In this document: positions 35,350 through 47,345 of the stretch, piece by piece | Numbering within the stretch: position 1 is the first letter of the stretch | Layout of the letters: each line of letters starts with the position of its first letter | NCBI GenBank assembly: GCA_028641055.1 | Contig: CM054058.1 | Coordinates: 242,158,187-242,222,186 of the forward strand | Length of the DNA stretch: 64,000 bases | Direction: 5' to 3' | Source: Alopecurus myosuroides | Lineage: Eukaryota; Streptophyta; Magnoliopsida; Poales; Poaceae | The notes under the pieces: generated by a model | Databases searched by the model: none | What the model saw: only the letters and a program-made list of their open reading frames with translations | Told to the model about the DNA's origin: nothing | Translations under genes and position numbers: made by a program

Positions 35350-36441
35350 TCACATGTTCAAATACATCAGAATATCCAACACACCAATACATGGTTCGAA
35401 AGGCAAAGGATGACTAAACATAGCTAGGAATGGATACATCGATACTCCCATGCTCATCACGCAGGACGGCGGTGAGTAGTACGACGAGAGATACGGTGAG
35501 GAGGAATCCCACGAAAGTAGGTAGAACGACGATCCACGTAGATCGGGACTGGTCTGAGAGCAACTCTCGGTGTGGTGAAGTGGAAAGCGTCGTCTCCCTG
35601 TGCTCCAAAGCGTGGAATCCCAGTGTAAACCAGCTCCGAGGTTGAGGAGTGGACCTCTGATCGGCTCGTAACCTCCAGCATCTGGCAAACTACGTCCAAC
35701 TGTCTGATGGAAACGTGCAAAGTGCTCATCTCCAACAAAGTCTATGGTGTACGTAGCCAGACGAGTCAAAGCAAGGTGGAGCTGCTCCCTGAATGAGGCC
35801 AACTCCTGGGAAAGTGTGGTGGCAACAGCGTCACTGTGCCTCACAAACTGAGCGGTGGTGTGCAGCCTGGTGTTATCATGCTCGTAGACATCCAGGTTGT
35901 CGTAGAGGGTAAAGTGAGCTCCCGCTGAAGTGATGTAACCACGGGGGATGTGGCGATAGATAGAATCGTCAAACCCCCAGTAGTCAGCACGAAGGACGGT
36001 GAGACTCACGTAAGCTGCCTGCTGCACGGCCATATCCACTGTGGAACCTACTGCCTCGTAGCGGTGGAAAACGCTCATGCCATCATCTGACAGAATGTAG
36101 ACGATAGGCTGGTAGTAGGTCTGGTCAAACTCTCGCTGCTGCTCGTAGACCTGGTACTCTGGTGCCCAACGGAACCCCAGATAAGTGACCATGTCTCTCA
36201 GCATCTCCGGATAACCGGCGGTGCTCTCACAACGAGTCATCCGAACCACCTGCGGGTAAAACCTGAGATCCATCTGCAGATGATCGGGGAAGTTTTGATT
36301 AGACGCCGGTAGAGAACTGACATGGAAAGCAACAACAAGGTTCAACGGACGATAAGGATGTTGAAAAGAACAGGATATTGAAGCAACATCGGGAAACACG
36401 AGACCAAAAACTCCTGAGGTACTACGGAGAACCCAAAACAC
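35350..36441 (-). CDS. Extra sense ORF in the gypsy leader, upstream of gag
   Basis: 363 codons on the element's sense strand between the primer site and gag. I do not recognise the family with certainty. The central part (about residues 58-250) looks like a real globular protein (FYPQVVRMTRCESTAGYPEM, VTYLGFRWAPEYQVYE, YYQPIVYILSDDG, WGFDDSIYRHIPRG), with mostly normal codon use. The last 90 codons overlap open frames in both other registers (35457-35738 and 35414-35608), one of which holds a hydrophobic stretch, so the true C-terminus may involve a frameshift or splice. A gene before gag is standard in Ogre-type elements but unexpected in a chromovirus. It could be a captured host or element domain. 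Confidence 0.55.
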   Translation of the reverse strand: MFWVLRSTSGVFGLVFPDVASISCSFQHPYRPLNLVVAFHVSSLPASNQNFPDHLQMDLRFYPQVVRMTRCESTAGYPEMLRDMVTYLGFRWAPEYQVYEQQREFDQTYYQPIVYILSDDGMSVFHRYEAVGSTVDMAVQQAAYVSLTVLRADYWGFDDSIYRHIPRGYITSAGAHFTLYDNLDVYEHDNTRLHTTAQFVRHSDAVATTLSQELASFREQLHLALTRLATYTIDFVGDEHFARFHQTVGRSLPDAGGYEPIRGPLLNLGAGLHWDSTLWSTGRRRFPLHHTESCSQTSPDLRGSSFYLLSWDSSSPYLSSYYSPPSCVMSMGVSMYPFLAMFSHPLPFEPCIGVLDILMYLNM

Positions 36442-36633
36442 GTGAAATCCTAACTTGAAAGTTTAGGTGAGAACAGAAAACAACGTTGCACTTCCTTACC
36501 AGAAAAGGGTGGGTGGGTGGGGAAAGAAGAAAAATGGCAGAATTCCTACTCTCACGTTTCATTTTTCCTATATAGCTACAAAATAGTTTCTAGACTCAAC
36601 TGCGACCAGTAAAAGGGATCCTACAGGCAGACA

Positions 36634-36646
36634 GGCTCTGATACCA
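36634..36646 (-). other. Primer binding site of the 31-kb gypsy
   Basis: On the minus strand TGGTATCAGAGCC begins two bases after the LTR end ...GTGCGACA; initiator tRNA-Met type. Confidence 0.92.
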
Positions 36647-36648
36647 TT

Positions 36649-39600
36649 TGTCGCACCCGGACTTCTAAAGGATACTCGCCGTTCCGTTGAACAGTAGTAG
36701 ATTGGATTACGGGGCTTACTGGCACCCGCGTCCTCTTACGAGTAGGCCAACACACGTATGTGTGACAACCAACCCCTATCTGTTCATCGTCGACGTAAAC
36801 CATCCCATAGAAATCAGGACACTACCATTGACGTACTTCATACCATACACACATGGTACGTCAACGGCTTTGAACAAAATGATAACACAACATATCTCTA
36901 AGACACAAAAGATTGAAATAAGTTGCAAATAGCTCTCACTAGAGCAGAGATAGCAAATACAATCATCCAGAGGACACATGTCCCAACATAACATCATTAC
37001 ATCTCAGCGGAAGCATTCAAAGGGGTCTGAGTACAGACAAATCCAAATAGGCTTAAGAAGCCGAAAACTGAAATAAAGACGGAGCCCATCCACGATGTCT
37101 CGGATCCTGCCCGGGTCCGCTAACTACTCGTCAGCAGCCTCGTCAAACTCCACGTAGTAGCCGTCACCTGGATCCTCGTAAGCGTAGTCTGCGGAAACCA
37201 CAGCCCCAAAGGGGTCAGTACATAGACGTACTGGCAAGCAAGACTCACAGTTCACCAAAGTGTAGCCCGTCAACACCAAGCACAGATGCCTTGGGTTCAA
37301 CGGAAGAAAGGGAATATAAAAGATGCTGCAACTGGCTGCGCTAACCAACTACAGAGATTCTACCACTTCCGGCTAACAGAACGGAGATAAGATCGAGTAT
37401 TGTAACCAACTGAAAGATAACTTCAAACAAACCCATCCTGGATCTCGCCCCTTATCCAAAGAAGCAATCCTAGGATAACTCACACAGTTGGCTTAAAGAT
37501 GAATCAAGTTATTGTGACAATAATCCTATTACTAGTCAAGTTGTTAATCATGGGGCGTGAGGTTGTGAATCCTTAGGTTTAAGTTGTCCTGAGTACTTGT
37601 TAGCCAGTACTTTCACCAAGTTAACCATAACCGCGGAAAACACGGCTTCTCGAGAAGATTATTTCTGCAGGGTTGCACCAATTTGGTCGTACACGTATGA
37701 ATAACCCGCCAGATGGGATGCCTCCCACCAAGCGGGGCACTCAACACAACTCAACTCTTCTTCGCATCAAGCCCAAAGCACCTTGGGCGCACGGCTAATC
37801 AAGCCCCGAAGAAAAGGGACCCTCATAGCACTCTAAGACCGTGTCCCCCTATATGCCGACTACAAAAGTTCCACCCTGCGCTGGGCTCGCAAAAACATGC
37901 ATGCGGCAAATGGAAAACACGAACTAAATGAGATGATTTGGACGAGATGCGAATCCAATCAAATTGAGGGGGGCGCCCATACTCGCTTCCCACATGCGGG
38001 TAGTGCGCTCATCATGGATCAGTAGACAAGACCCTTTTCCTATTAGGGTCGACACTAGCAGGCCTCAAAACCACACAGGGCCTCCTGCCGGTGCCTTATC
38101 ATCAAATTATTATTTAACAATAACATTAGCATGATTGATTGATTAAACATCGAGCCCCCAGAACATAATAGAAATATAGTAACTGAAAGTAACGGGTAAC
38201 AGACTCGAGCAAAACAACCTAAGCATGCTAGTAAGACACTGGCTCAAACAACGGGTGTAGGAGTGGTGGTGAGGCAATATCAGGGTTCAGGGATTCATGT
38301 GATAGGTTTGTAACAGAAACCACTACACATAGGGCTAGCAAATAGACAACGGAAAGTATCGGTAACCAATGTTGAAAGGAACATAGTGGTTCATGTGAGT
38401 GATAACTTGCCTGCAAACTCAGCAGCCTGGTACTGAGCTAGATCCTCAGAAGGGGTGCTGTAAAGATCGTCTGTCTCAACGTCGTCGTCTATTCGAGAAG
38501 AAGCAAACAAACAAGACAGAAATATAAACAATCAATACCATGGCATAGTGCACAAGCATTGGATGATGCATGTCAATTTAATAGATGCATCAAAATAAAC
38601 TAAGTGACATGGTAACACAATTTAAATGGACCCATATGCAATTGGACTGCATATGGCAAGAGTCCATGAATTAAGTGGAAACAAATGATTTACAATTAAT
38701 TATTATGTGAAAGTTGTTAGCATGATGCATGCATGATGATAACAACATAATAACAACAATAGATGCAAGTGGAAAAGGAATTTAACAAGTTTGGAAATTA
38801 TTTGTTAAGTTTGGAAAGTTTGGTTACTTAAAGATGTCACACAAGCAATTGTTGTTTTCATCAAGTTAAAGTGTTCAACACAATTAACAAAATTTATATT
38901 TGAAAAGAATACAAAATTTTAGTTGAATTACATGTTTCAAATTTTGAAATAGGAGTTAGGATGAATTTATTATGACTGAAGCAATATTAAACAAGTTTTA
39001 AATGAATTTAAAACAAGCATGAATTTTAATTGAGTTTTATTTGTTCAAAACATATATTCAAATTCACATTTGAAAAGTTCATATTTTTCTAGTTTGAAAC
39101 ATATTTTGCATGTTCAAAAATAATTTATTTGGAGCAAGTTATGATTTTATCAAATTTAAATGAATTAAATAAGGATTAAATTATTTAGGCAATTTAAATT
39201 ATTCAAACCATGAAACAAAATTTATATTTGAAAAGGTTATTTGAAATAGCATGGAAAACATATTTTATTTGCATTTATTGGATTAAGAATGAATTAGTTA
39301 TGAATTTTGGCAAATTACAATTGAAATATTTGAATTCAAATTTGAATTGCATTTTGAAAATTCAAAACAGGAAACAAATGATACCAAAAGATAGAGGATT
39401 AAATTTAGACCAGCACACATATTTATTTTTGTAATTTGGAGTTATAAAACAAATTTTATTTGCATTTTGGTTCTAAGGGCCAATCTGTAATTTTAGAGGA
39501 CCTGGATTTGAAAACAGAAACTGTTAAAACATTTGTTACCGCACTGGAGTGTACACTAGACACTGCCAGGGGGGCCCAGGTCTCGCTGTGCCCACGGGGG

Positions 39601-41259
39601 TTCAGAGTGGCTGACAGGGGGCCCTCCCTGTCAGCACTTGGTGGAAAAAAGATGGGATTTTTATCCCTGGGAGCCAGGGATCGAACCCACGATCTCTCCC
39701 GTGCGCGCAATGCACTGAACCAGTGCGGCTGTTTCGAGTTTCTTGTCAGGTTCAGATACGCAGGGAGGTTGAGCTTCCACTGCGAGTTACTGAATTTTTA
39801 ACTGAACATTGCGCTCGACTGAAAACTGACGGAGACCAACGACGACGGCCGGCGACGAACCGATGCGAAAGCTGCCGTGCTGCGCTGTGCTGGTGTTGAG
39901 GACGTGTGCGCGTGCTTGCGAGCAGAGGCAGAGAGGAGGAGATGGACAGCGGCGTGCTCACCGGGAGGTTGCCGTGGTGGAACTCGACGGCGAGGCGACA
40001 GCGACGTCGACGGCGGCGCTGCTACAGGGGGTATCTGGGCTCGTGCGGGTGTCCGAAAGGTTGAGGAAGAAGTGCTGGGTCGATTCCAGCAGCTGGATCA
40101 CGACGAGAGGTATGACAGCAATGACGGCGAGCAAAAGTTCAGAGATGGCGCGGCCGGCGGCGATGTTGACGATGGCGGCGGCGATTTCGGGGTTCACCGA
40201 GCGCGTGCGAGTGTCCAACAGAGAGAGAGGAGGAAGTGGTGAGTTGGTCTCGGGGGTTAGGAGGTGGGGCAGTGCGCGGCAGTGGTGGTGCTCGCCGGAG
40301 ATTCAGATAACGGCGGCGGATGGGGCAGTGACAGAGGGGGACGAATTGTGGCGAGGTGGAAGAGAATGGCGGCGGCGCGAGGGGCTAGGGTGGTTGGTAG
40401 GGTTAGGGCGGCGCCAGGGAGGTCTAGGGGGGTTATATAGGGTGCTGCAGGGGCTGGTGGCCGTCGGTGGGTGCTGGTTGCCGCCGTGGCGTGCTCCGAT
40501 GCACGCCGTACAGGAACAAGACGACGCGGGTGGCGATGAACCGGTACGCGGGCCAGGCGCGCAAGGTAAGTGGGCTGGGCCACTTTGGCTCCCCCCCCTC
40601 GCAGGTGATTTTTTTCATTTTTAAATTTTCCTTTTCTGTTTTTTTTTTGTAGAGTTAGGATTTGGAAGAAAAGGTAAGTTTTTAAGTTAGTAAAAATATT
40701 AGAAAAATTAGGGTCAGCTATTTAGGTTAATAGGAAAACAAATGCCAAGTTTTGTTTTCAGAAAGTTTGAAAATAAATTGCTGTTTGGAAGTAATTCAAA
40801 TTTGGGTGAATTTTACTATTAATTAAACATTATTGGAAACAAAGTTTTAATAGGGTGATCCCTATGACTAAAAAGAACAATTATGATTATGATCTGTTTG
40901 GTACTTTTACAACTTTCAAATTTGGTGTTGTGGATGATTTTCTTTGAATTTGAAACCACATTGGAATTAATTAATTGAAATAAACAAAACACCATTTTAT
41001 TTGTTGATCAACATGAATAATATGAAAACAAATGGGTTGTTTTTTTATTTGAGGCTTTTATTTCAAATGTTGTAACAGAGCAAGTATGAAATGAAGTTTG
41101 GAAATAAGTTGAATTTCAAATGTGAAAACAATTAAGAACATATGCAAAACAATTAGTAAACAATGCAAACAAATAATTAAACATGATGACATGATGCAAT
41201 ACTTTAATTAAACAGGAAATCAAACATTCTAGAGGTATTTTCATACTTGGGATGTTACA
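36649..41259 (-). repeat. 5' LTR of the 31-kb gypsy (4,611 bp)
   Basis: The sense-upstream LTR of the minus-strand element; carries the TATA box at 40432-40441 and a second copy of the tRNA-like patch (39669-39730) and acidic frame (37124-37348). Compared with the other LTR it shows scattered substitutions, mostly C/T or G/A, plus small indels (for example a 3-bp GGA loss near 39940). Confidence 0.94.
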
Positions 41260-41264
41260 TCCAT

Positions 41265-41935
41265 TCCTCTCTCTCCTCCATTGTTGTAGAGCTCAAAACG
41301 CCCCGATCTCCCTCCTCCTCCAACCAAACTCGATGCCCTTCAAGGATCTCATGGAGGAGGACTATATCTACCTTTCCACCAAGCCAAAACGTGTGTACCC
41401 ACACCACAACTCTTGGGATCTTGTAATCTCTTGGTTGTTTTGTCATCCAAGGGAAACCCTAGTGCTTGTAGCTTCCACCTTGTAGCAAGAAGCTTCGATT
41501 GTTGAGAGCCTCCATCTCACTTGTGGAGTAGCCTCAACCCCTTGTAAAGGTTTGGTCAACGCCTTCAAGTCGACCTCATAGTGGAAACGAGAATCTCCCT
41601 CACCGGAGAAGCTCAAGGAGAACAAGGTGTGCACATCCGTGCTATTGAGGAGCGCCTAGGTGGCTCCCCACCTCTCCAACGTAGACGTACTTCTTTTAAG
41701 AAGGAACTACGGGAAACATATCCTTGTCTCCGTGTTTTTCACTTGTTGTTATCTTGTACCGTTCCTTTATCCCCGCTGCTACTTGTTCCATGTCACCTAG
41801 GGTGTTCACTTAGTTGCACATTTTGATAACCAAGCATTTACTTTCCTAAAGCCCCCATTAAAAGTGAAAAAGAATTAAAATTTGTAGGTCACCTATTCAC
41901 CCCCCCCCCCTCTAGTTGACCATATTGCACTTTCA
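41265..41935 (+). repeat. Copia-1 3' LTR, right part (R/U5)
   Basis: Follows the right TCCAT copy (41260-41264). The last 293 bp equal 1-293, and it ends TTTCA at 41935, immediately followed by non-copia sequence. With 9408-10233 it restores a complete 3' LTR. The ORFs seen here are not genes. Confidence 0.93.
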
Positions 41936-42248
41936 CGCGGCCAGGGGGTCGTGCCACCCTATGGTGTGGCTTCCCTGGTGCCCCTCTTCGACTCCTCTTC
42001 GGTCTCTGGATGCTTCCGGGGAAAATTGGACTTCCGGGCTTCGAACTTTCCAATTCCGAGAATATTTCCAGAACAACTTTTCTGAAACTAAAAACAACAG
42101 AAAACAGGGAACTGGCTCCGTGGCATCTTGTCAATAGGTTAATCCAGAAAATCGATAAAAATGTTATAAATAAGGGAGAAAACAAGTAGCAGTTGGCATA
42201 ATATGATCATGGAGCATCAGAAATTATAGATACGTTGGAGACGTATCA
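41936..42248 (-). repeat. Gag-only gypsy, 3' LTR fragment
   Basis: Aligns with the end of the 45781-47345 LTR (shared CCACCCTATGGTGTGG and the terminal GATACGTTGGAGACGTATCA). Cut at 41935/41936 by copia-1; its first five bases, CGCGG, are the candidate copia target duplication. Confidence 0.88.
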
Positions 42249-44923
42249 AGCATCCCCAAGCTTAGTTCCTACTCGTCCTCGAGTAGGTAAACGATAAAAC
42301 ACAATAATTTCTGAGGTGACATGCTACTATGATAAACTTGATCAATCTAATGTAAGAGCATATGCACGCTGAGATCATAGAACTTCAAACACAAACATGA
42401 TAAATAGAACTTTAATAATAAAGCATAGCAATTACTTTGCATCATGAGAGTATCTTAAATGAAGGATCATGGATAATAATGCAAACAAAGATAAACGTTT
42501 GTTTCGGGTATAGAGAAAACATGGCAAAGCGGTATTTCACTTGTCCTTAAGAGTGTGACAAAACATAAATGTCAGGACACTTTCAAAGTTCATGAGGAAG
42601 ACTAGAACAAATAATATCACATCATGAAGTAACTATTGATGTTTATGGGACAAATGCACATATAACTCAGAATGGCAAAAATGCTCTCTCAGCTGTGCAT
42701 AAAGTTAGAAGATGGAGACTCAACATAAAAGTAAAATAAAGGCCCTTCGCAGAGGGAAGCAGGATCACTCATGTGCTAGAGCTTTTTATTTTATTAAACA
42801 TAGGTATTGAAGGTTTGACACTGAGTGTCTATATTTTAGGAGAGGTGTATGTTAATGTCAATGAATGGTAAACAGACAATACAGTACGTCATAAGCCAAC
42901 TGGATTCACAAGAGCGGCTCCCATTGTGAAGGATGCAACTAGTGTAGAAGGTCAACCCTCTTTCTCTTTTGTTTACACAATTATGCTTTGACTGATAAAT
43001 CAGGGGCAAAAATAGTGAAGAGAATTTGTTTGTATTAATTTGGGACTGGGCACCCCGCTGCCAGCTCTTCTATCATTTGGATAAGCGGATGAAGCCACTA
43101 GTCTAGGGTGTGAAATCCAATCAACAAGTGAGATAAAGATTTTCTATTGACGTCCTCATGAGCAAAAACAAGAACACAAAACAGGAATAATTTTGAAGGT
43201 TTTAAAGGTAACACATGAGCAATTTACTTGGAGTGGCAGTTAAATACCACATGTAGGTAGATATGGTGTACATAATGGGAAAAACTTTGGTTTAAGGAGT
43301 TTGGATGCACGAGTAGAGCTCATACTCAGTAGAGGTGGAGGCTAGCAAAAGACTGGGAGCGACAAATCAAGAGAGCATAAGAGTCATAATCATGCATAGC
43401 GACATAAGCATCATTAATTAAAGCATAAGAAGTATCACAAGTTCAAAAACTAAGTTGTCATGGAGGCTATTCGTGACTGTTTTGTAGTCATAAACATGGT
43501 GTGAGCATGCGCCAAGTCAACCAAATAAAACATTCGAAAGAGAATACCACAAATTGATGCTTTACTATGACAAGAACAACTCATGAATTTTTCAAGACAT
43601 ATTAAACGCTCTCAGCTATTTAAGGCTATTCATTCTACTCAATAACCACAAGGCTTTAAAACTAAAATAATATTTAGCATGGCATGAAAAATTTCTAGCC
43701 GCGGTCTATACAAGTTTCTACTAATACTGTTATAAATTCTACATCAAGCTGCAGTTTTTTTCCCAACAAGCACCATACAAAACATGCTTTAACAAAAATA
43801 CTATTTATGATACAGCAACAAAACATGAGAGTAATCATATAACACTACTAAAACTAACATCTCTGATAAGAGATGCATGCAAAACAGGAGCTAAATAAAT
43901 GCAACAGCCATACACAGATTAAGAATACAAAGTATTCTCATGAAAAAGAGGAGTGTGTCACTCTCCAATAAAAGAATGCTGGGGTCCAACCAAGCTTATT
44001 GAAAAAGTAAAAAAACAAACTTAAAGCAAAAACAAAAACAAACTGAAAACAAAAATAAAAGATGCTCCAAGTAAAGCACATAAGGTGTGATCGAATAAAA
44101 ATATAATTTTACTAGAAGTGACCTGATAATTTGTTGATGAAGAAGAGGATGCCTTGGGCATCCCCAAGCTTAGATGCTTGAGTCTTCTTGGAATTTTCTG
44201 GGATGTACCACCGGGGCATCCCCAATCTTAGGATTTTCACTCTTCTTGATCACATCATATCATCCTCTTCTATTGACCCTTCACACCAAAATTCTCACAA
44301 TCTTCATTAGCAATGTTAGTGAAATCGAAATAATAAATTCACATGGTTAAGTTTCAAAACAAGTCTAACACTAAAAAAACATTAGCTAATGTCACAACTT
44401 CTTTTAAAACTCTTTTTCTCAAAAGAACACCAAAAGAAATAGATTAAGATGCAAATGCAATATTTGACAGACTGTCAAAACAGAACAACAGGGAGAGATC
44501 AATTTTTTCGAAAATCTTCTGTTGCTCAAATAAAAAGTGGTAAACTAAGAAAGGTTGCCTATATAGCTCAGGATTGCGCACAAAAAAGCTCAGGTCATTC
44601 TGAATTTTCTGTGATTTTATACATAATTAACAGTGGACAGCAGAAATATGTTTCCTGCGCAAAAATCCGAAATATAGTCTCAACTTTCCACTAGAGGCTT
44701 TACTTGGCTCAACAAAAACACAAAAGAAACGATACATCGGTGTTGCTAAGGAAATAGACAACACCCAGGTGCAAAGCACACAAAAGAAAACAAAGGAAAA
44801 CTGAATGAAAACAGAGAAATAAAACGGGCTGTCTCCTGGTAGCGCTTTTCTTTAACGCCTTTCAGCTAGGCATAGAAAATAAACTTAAGTGTTTTCAAGC
44901 GAAGAAGCATCCTCTATAACTTC
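42249..44923 (-). other. Gag-only gypsy, non-coding internal region
   Basis: AT-rich, with no meaningful ORF on either strand. The sense-strand sentence AAGCTTGGGGATGC occurs beside the LTR (42249-42265) and again in the interior (44157-44172, with a variant near 44213-44228). These G-rich sentences are typical of Triticeae gypsy 3' regions. No pol motifs were recognised. Confidence 0.6.
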
Positions 44924-45616
44924 CTATAAACCATTATTTGCAGTGTTTGGCACTTTAGATGTTTCTGAAGATTCAACATGGAGGTCACTCTTAGTTTTAT
45001 CAATTGTTCTAGCAATTTTCAGCACAAATTGAGATTTGGGTTTAGTTATCTTGGGAACATAAATGAATCTTTGATCCTTTACCACAAAGGATTTCTCCTT
45101 TTTGAATTTAAGATATGAAAAGGTTGAGCTTAAAGTTCCCATAGCATCCTCTAGTCTACCAATCCTAAAATTTTGATTATCATGAGTGTTGCTAGCTTCT
45201 AGAGCAGTGATTCTTTTATCAATAGTGATTATTGATTCATTAATTTTGCTAGCATTATCAAGGAAAATTAGTAAGTTCATTTCCAAAGAGTTTAGTTTAT
45301 TAGTAACATCCTCCAAAGTGATCTCAGTTTAACAGTTGTAATGGGGGGGTGCTCCTACTAAACTTTCAATCAAATTGCAGGCTTCCAAGGAAGTAGTTCC
45401 TAGAAAATTACCACCCGTAAGAGTATCTAACGCATGCCTATACCAACCAGAAATACCAACATAAACGTTTCTAAGGAGTATCAAGGTAGAATATTTTTTT
45501 GTACATTTATTATGAGCATCATTTATTCTATACCAAGCATCTTTTAAACTCTCTCCCCCCTGTTGCCTAAAAGAACGAACCTCAGCTTTAGGGATACTCA
45601 TTCTAAAAGCAAGCAA
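44924..45616 (-). pseudogene. gag: Gag relic of the gag-only gypsy
   Basis: Two ORFs in one frame (45329-45616 and 44924-45316) separated by a TAA at 45329-45331. The first has the gypsy gag signature FRQQGGESLKDAWYRINDAH, then a LDTLTGGNFLGTTSLEACNL region as in Athila/Tat-related gags. The second is a helical, Lys-rich continuation with DQRFIYVPK. No zinc knuckle follows. It is distantly similar to the + strand relic at 47486-47877. Confidence 0.75.
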
Positions 45617-45752
45617 ATAAATAACAGTTATAAAGTAAACTATTTTTTTGTGTTTTTATATAGAGAAGAAAAACAAGACAAAAATAAAAACAAGACAATA
45701 AACAAAATAAAGAGGTTGAGAGTGAAAGACTCCTCTTTCCAGAAGACATCTT

Positions 45753-45772
45753 CCTCCCCGGCAACGGCGCCA
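45753..45772 (-). other. Primer binding site of the gag-only gypsy
   Basis: On the minus strand TGGCGCCGTTGCCGGGGAGG, eight bases after the LTR end. This primer sentence differs from the tRNA-Met type and is frequent in Triticeae gypsy families of the Athila/Tat side. Confidence 0.85.
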
Positions 45773-45780
45773 GAAATTCT

Positions 45781-47345
45781 TGATGCTCTTTGATGGTGTG
45801 TTGGAAACCCCAAGAGGAGGGTGTGATGAGCAAGCGACAAGAATTTTTCACTCAGTTAAGAACCAAGGTTATCAATCCAGTAGGAGGAAGAGGATCTCGG
45901 GAAGGTTGATGCCACTAACGGTGGTGATGGAGCCTCATCGGTGTCAGCAACAACGTGGAACTTGCACACAACACAACCAAAATACTTTGTCCGAACGGTA
46001 CAGTGAGGTTGTCAATCTCACCGGTCTTGCTGAAAACAAAGATTAGACGTATAGTGTGGAAAATGATGTATGCTTGGAGTAAGAAAAGAAAGCAGGAAAT
46101 TGTTGTTGTTTGTTTAACAGTGTGGAAAATGGACCGGGGTTCATAGGTTCACTAGTGGTGTCTCTCCATAAAGATAACATGTTGTGTGAAGAAATTACAG
46201 TTGGGAAATTGACAAATAGAGGTTGCACCGTAGTGCACATTATAACATGATGAATACTATGATATTTAGTGCGGGCATTACAACAAAATACATAGACCGA
46301 AATCCATCTGCATCTATGACTAATAATCCACCCTCAGGTTATCATGCTAACCCCCTTAGGTATTAAGTTATAAGCAACAGATAACTGCATTAAACAATGT
46401 GTGTAATGTAAGCAATGGTTATGCACGCGAGCACTCTCACCGCTGTTTTCTCCCTAATGGCAACAACACATCCTCCCCTGCACGTTTCTGTCACTCGAGC
46501 AAGGCGATGAGGAGGCATGAACCTACTATCAAGCATAAATACTCCCTCTTGGAGTCACTAGCAACTACTTCGCCAGAGCAACCACTAGCAACGGAAAGCA
46601 TGCAAGATCACAAATAACATATGCAATAAAGACTATAATCAACTTGGCATAAGTTCAATATTCATCGGATCCCAGCAAACACAGCATATAGAATTACATA
46701 AGATCAATCTCGATCATGATAGGCATCTCGCGAGATCTAAACATGGAGGCATATGAGGAGAAGACAACCATCTAGCTACAGCTATGAACCCGTAGTCCAA
46801 GGAGGAACTACTCACGCATCACTCCGGAGGTAGGCATGGTGATGTAGAAGCCTCCATTGATGATTTCCTCTCCGGCAGGGTGCCGGAGACAGCTTGAGAA
46901 CCCTCCTGATCTAGGGTTGACGGTGACGGCGGCTGCGGAACTTTTTCGGGGATTTTGATTAGGTGTTTAGGGTTTTCCATCTGGTGGAATAAAGAGGCGA
47001 AAGGGCAAAGGCGGTGGAGGCTAGGGGACCCACACCTATAGCTAGCGCGGACAGTGGGCGCGCCACCCTATGGTGTGGCTCCCCTGGTGCCCCTCTTTGA
47101 CTCCTCTTCGGTCTTTTGGATGCTTCCGGGGAAAATAGGACTTCCGGGCTTCGAACTTTCCAATTCCGAGAATATTTTCTGAAACTAAAAATGGCAGAAA
47201 ACATGGAACCGGGTCTGTGGCATCTTGTCAATAGGTTAGTCCGAAAAATCGATAAAAATGCTATAAATAAGGGATAAAACAAGTAGCAGTTGGCATAATA
47301 TGATCAGAGAGCATCAGAAATTATAGATACGTTGGAGACGTATCA
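45781..47345 (-). repeat. Gag-only gypsy, 5' LTR (1,565 bp)
   Basis: Bounded by TGATGCTC at 45781 and GACGTATCA at 47345 (both TG/CA ends). It is related to the solo LTRs at 54652-56304 (opposite orientation) and 61499-63099 (same orientation), sharing the TTCACTAGTGGTGTCTCTCC block and the GGGTGCCGG block. Confidence 0.88.

Larger units (their letters stand above)
10234..41259 (-). mobile_element. Tekay/Del-type chromovirus gypsy retrotransposon, nested in copia-1 3' LTR
   Basis: 31,026 bp on the minus strand, flanked by the 5-bp duplication TCCAT (10229-10233 and 41260-41264). LTRs are 10234-14845 and 36649-41259. In sense they run TGTAACATCCC ... GGGTGCGACA. The primer site adjoins the right LTR and the polypurine tract adjoins the left one, confirming orientation. 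Protease, RT, RNase H, integrase order and a chromodomain-like C-terminus mark a chromovirus. Without the nested LARD-like element it is about 15 kb. LTRs differ at roughly 45 sites by eye (about 1%), which at the commonly used grass LTR rate suggests a few hundred thousand years. Confidence 0.95.
1..41935 (+). mobile_element. Copia-1: Sirevirus/Maximus-type Ty1-copia retrotransposon, 5' end outside window, 3' LTR split by a nested gypsy
   Basis: Order seen on the + strand: LTR tail (1-293), primer site, gag with a zinc knuckle, protease, integrase, RT, RNase H, a long 3' region with an env-like ORF, polypurine tract, then a 3' LTR starting at 9408. Integrase before RT makes this copia; the post-pol env-like ORF and several polypurine tracts are typical of Sireviruses. 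The 3' LTR is interrupted by 10234-41264 and ends at 41935. Removing the insert and one TCCAT copy gives a 3' LTR of about 1.5 kb. The 293 bp of shared LTR end differ only in a C-run (10 versus 11), so this copy is fairly young, although gag and pol carry frameshifts. The 5' duplication lies off-window; the CGCGG at 41936 is the candidate 3' copy. Confidence 0.93.
41936..47345 (-). mobile_element. Gag-only gypsy element, minus strand, 3' LTR truncated by copia-1
   Basis: In sense (minus): 5' LTR 47345-45781, primer site 45772-45753, gag relic, long AT-rich non-coding part, tract at 42249-42265, then a 3' LTR of which only the first 313 bp remain (42248-41936). The rest should lie left of copia-1, outside the window. 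LTR pairs differ clearly (including a gap of about 13 bp near 47177), so it is much older than copia-1. There is no pol, so it is non-autonomous. The sense LTR begins TGATACGTCTCCAACGTATC, a start common in Triticeae gypsy families. Confidence 0.88.
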
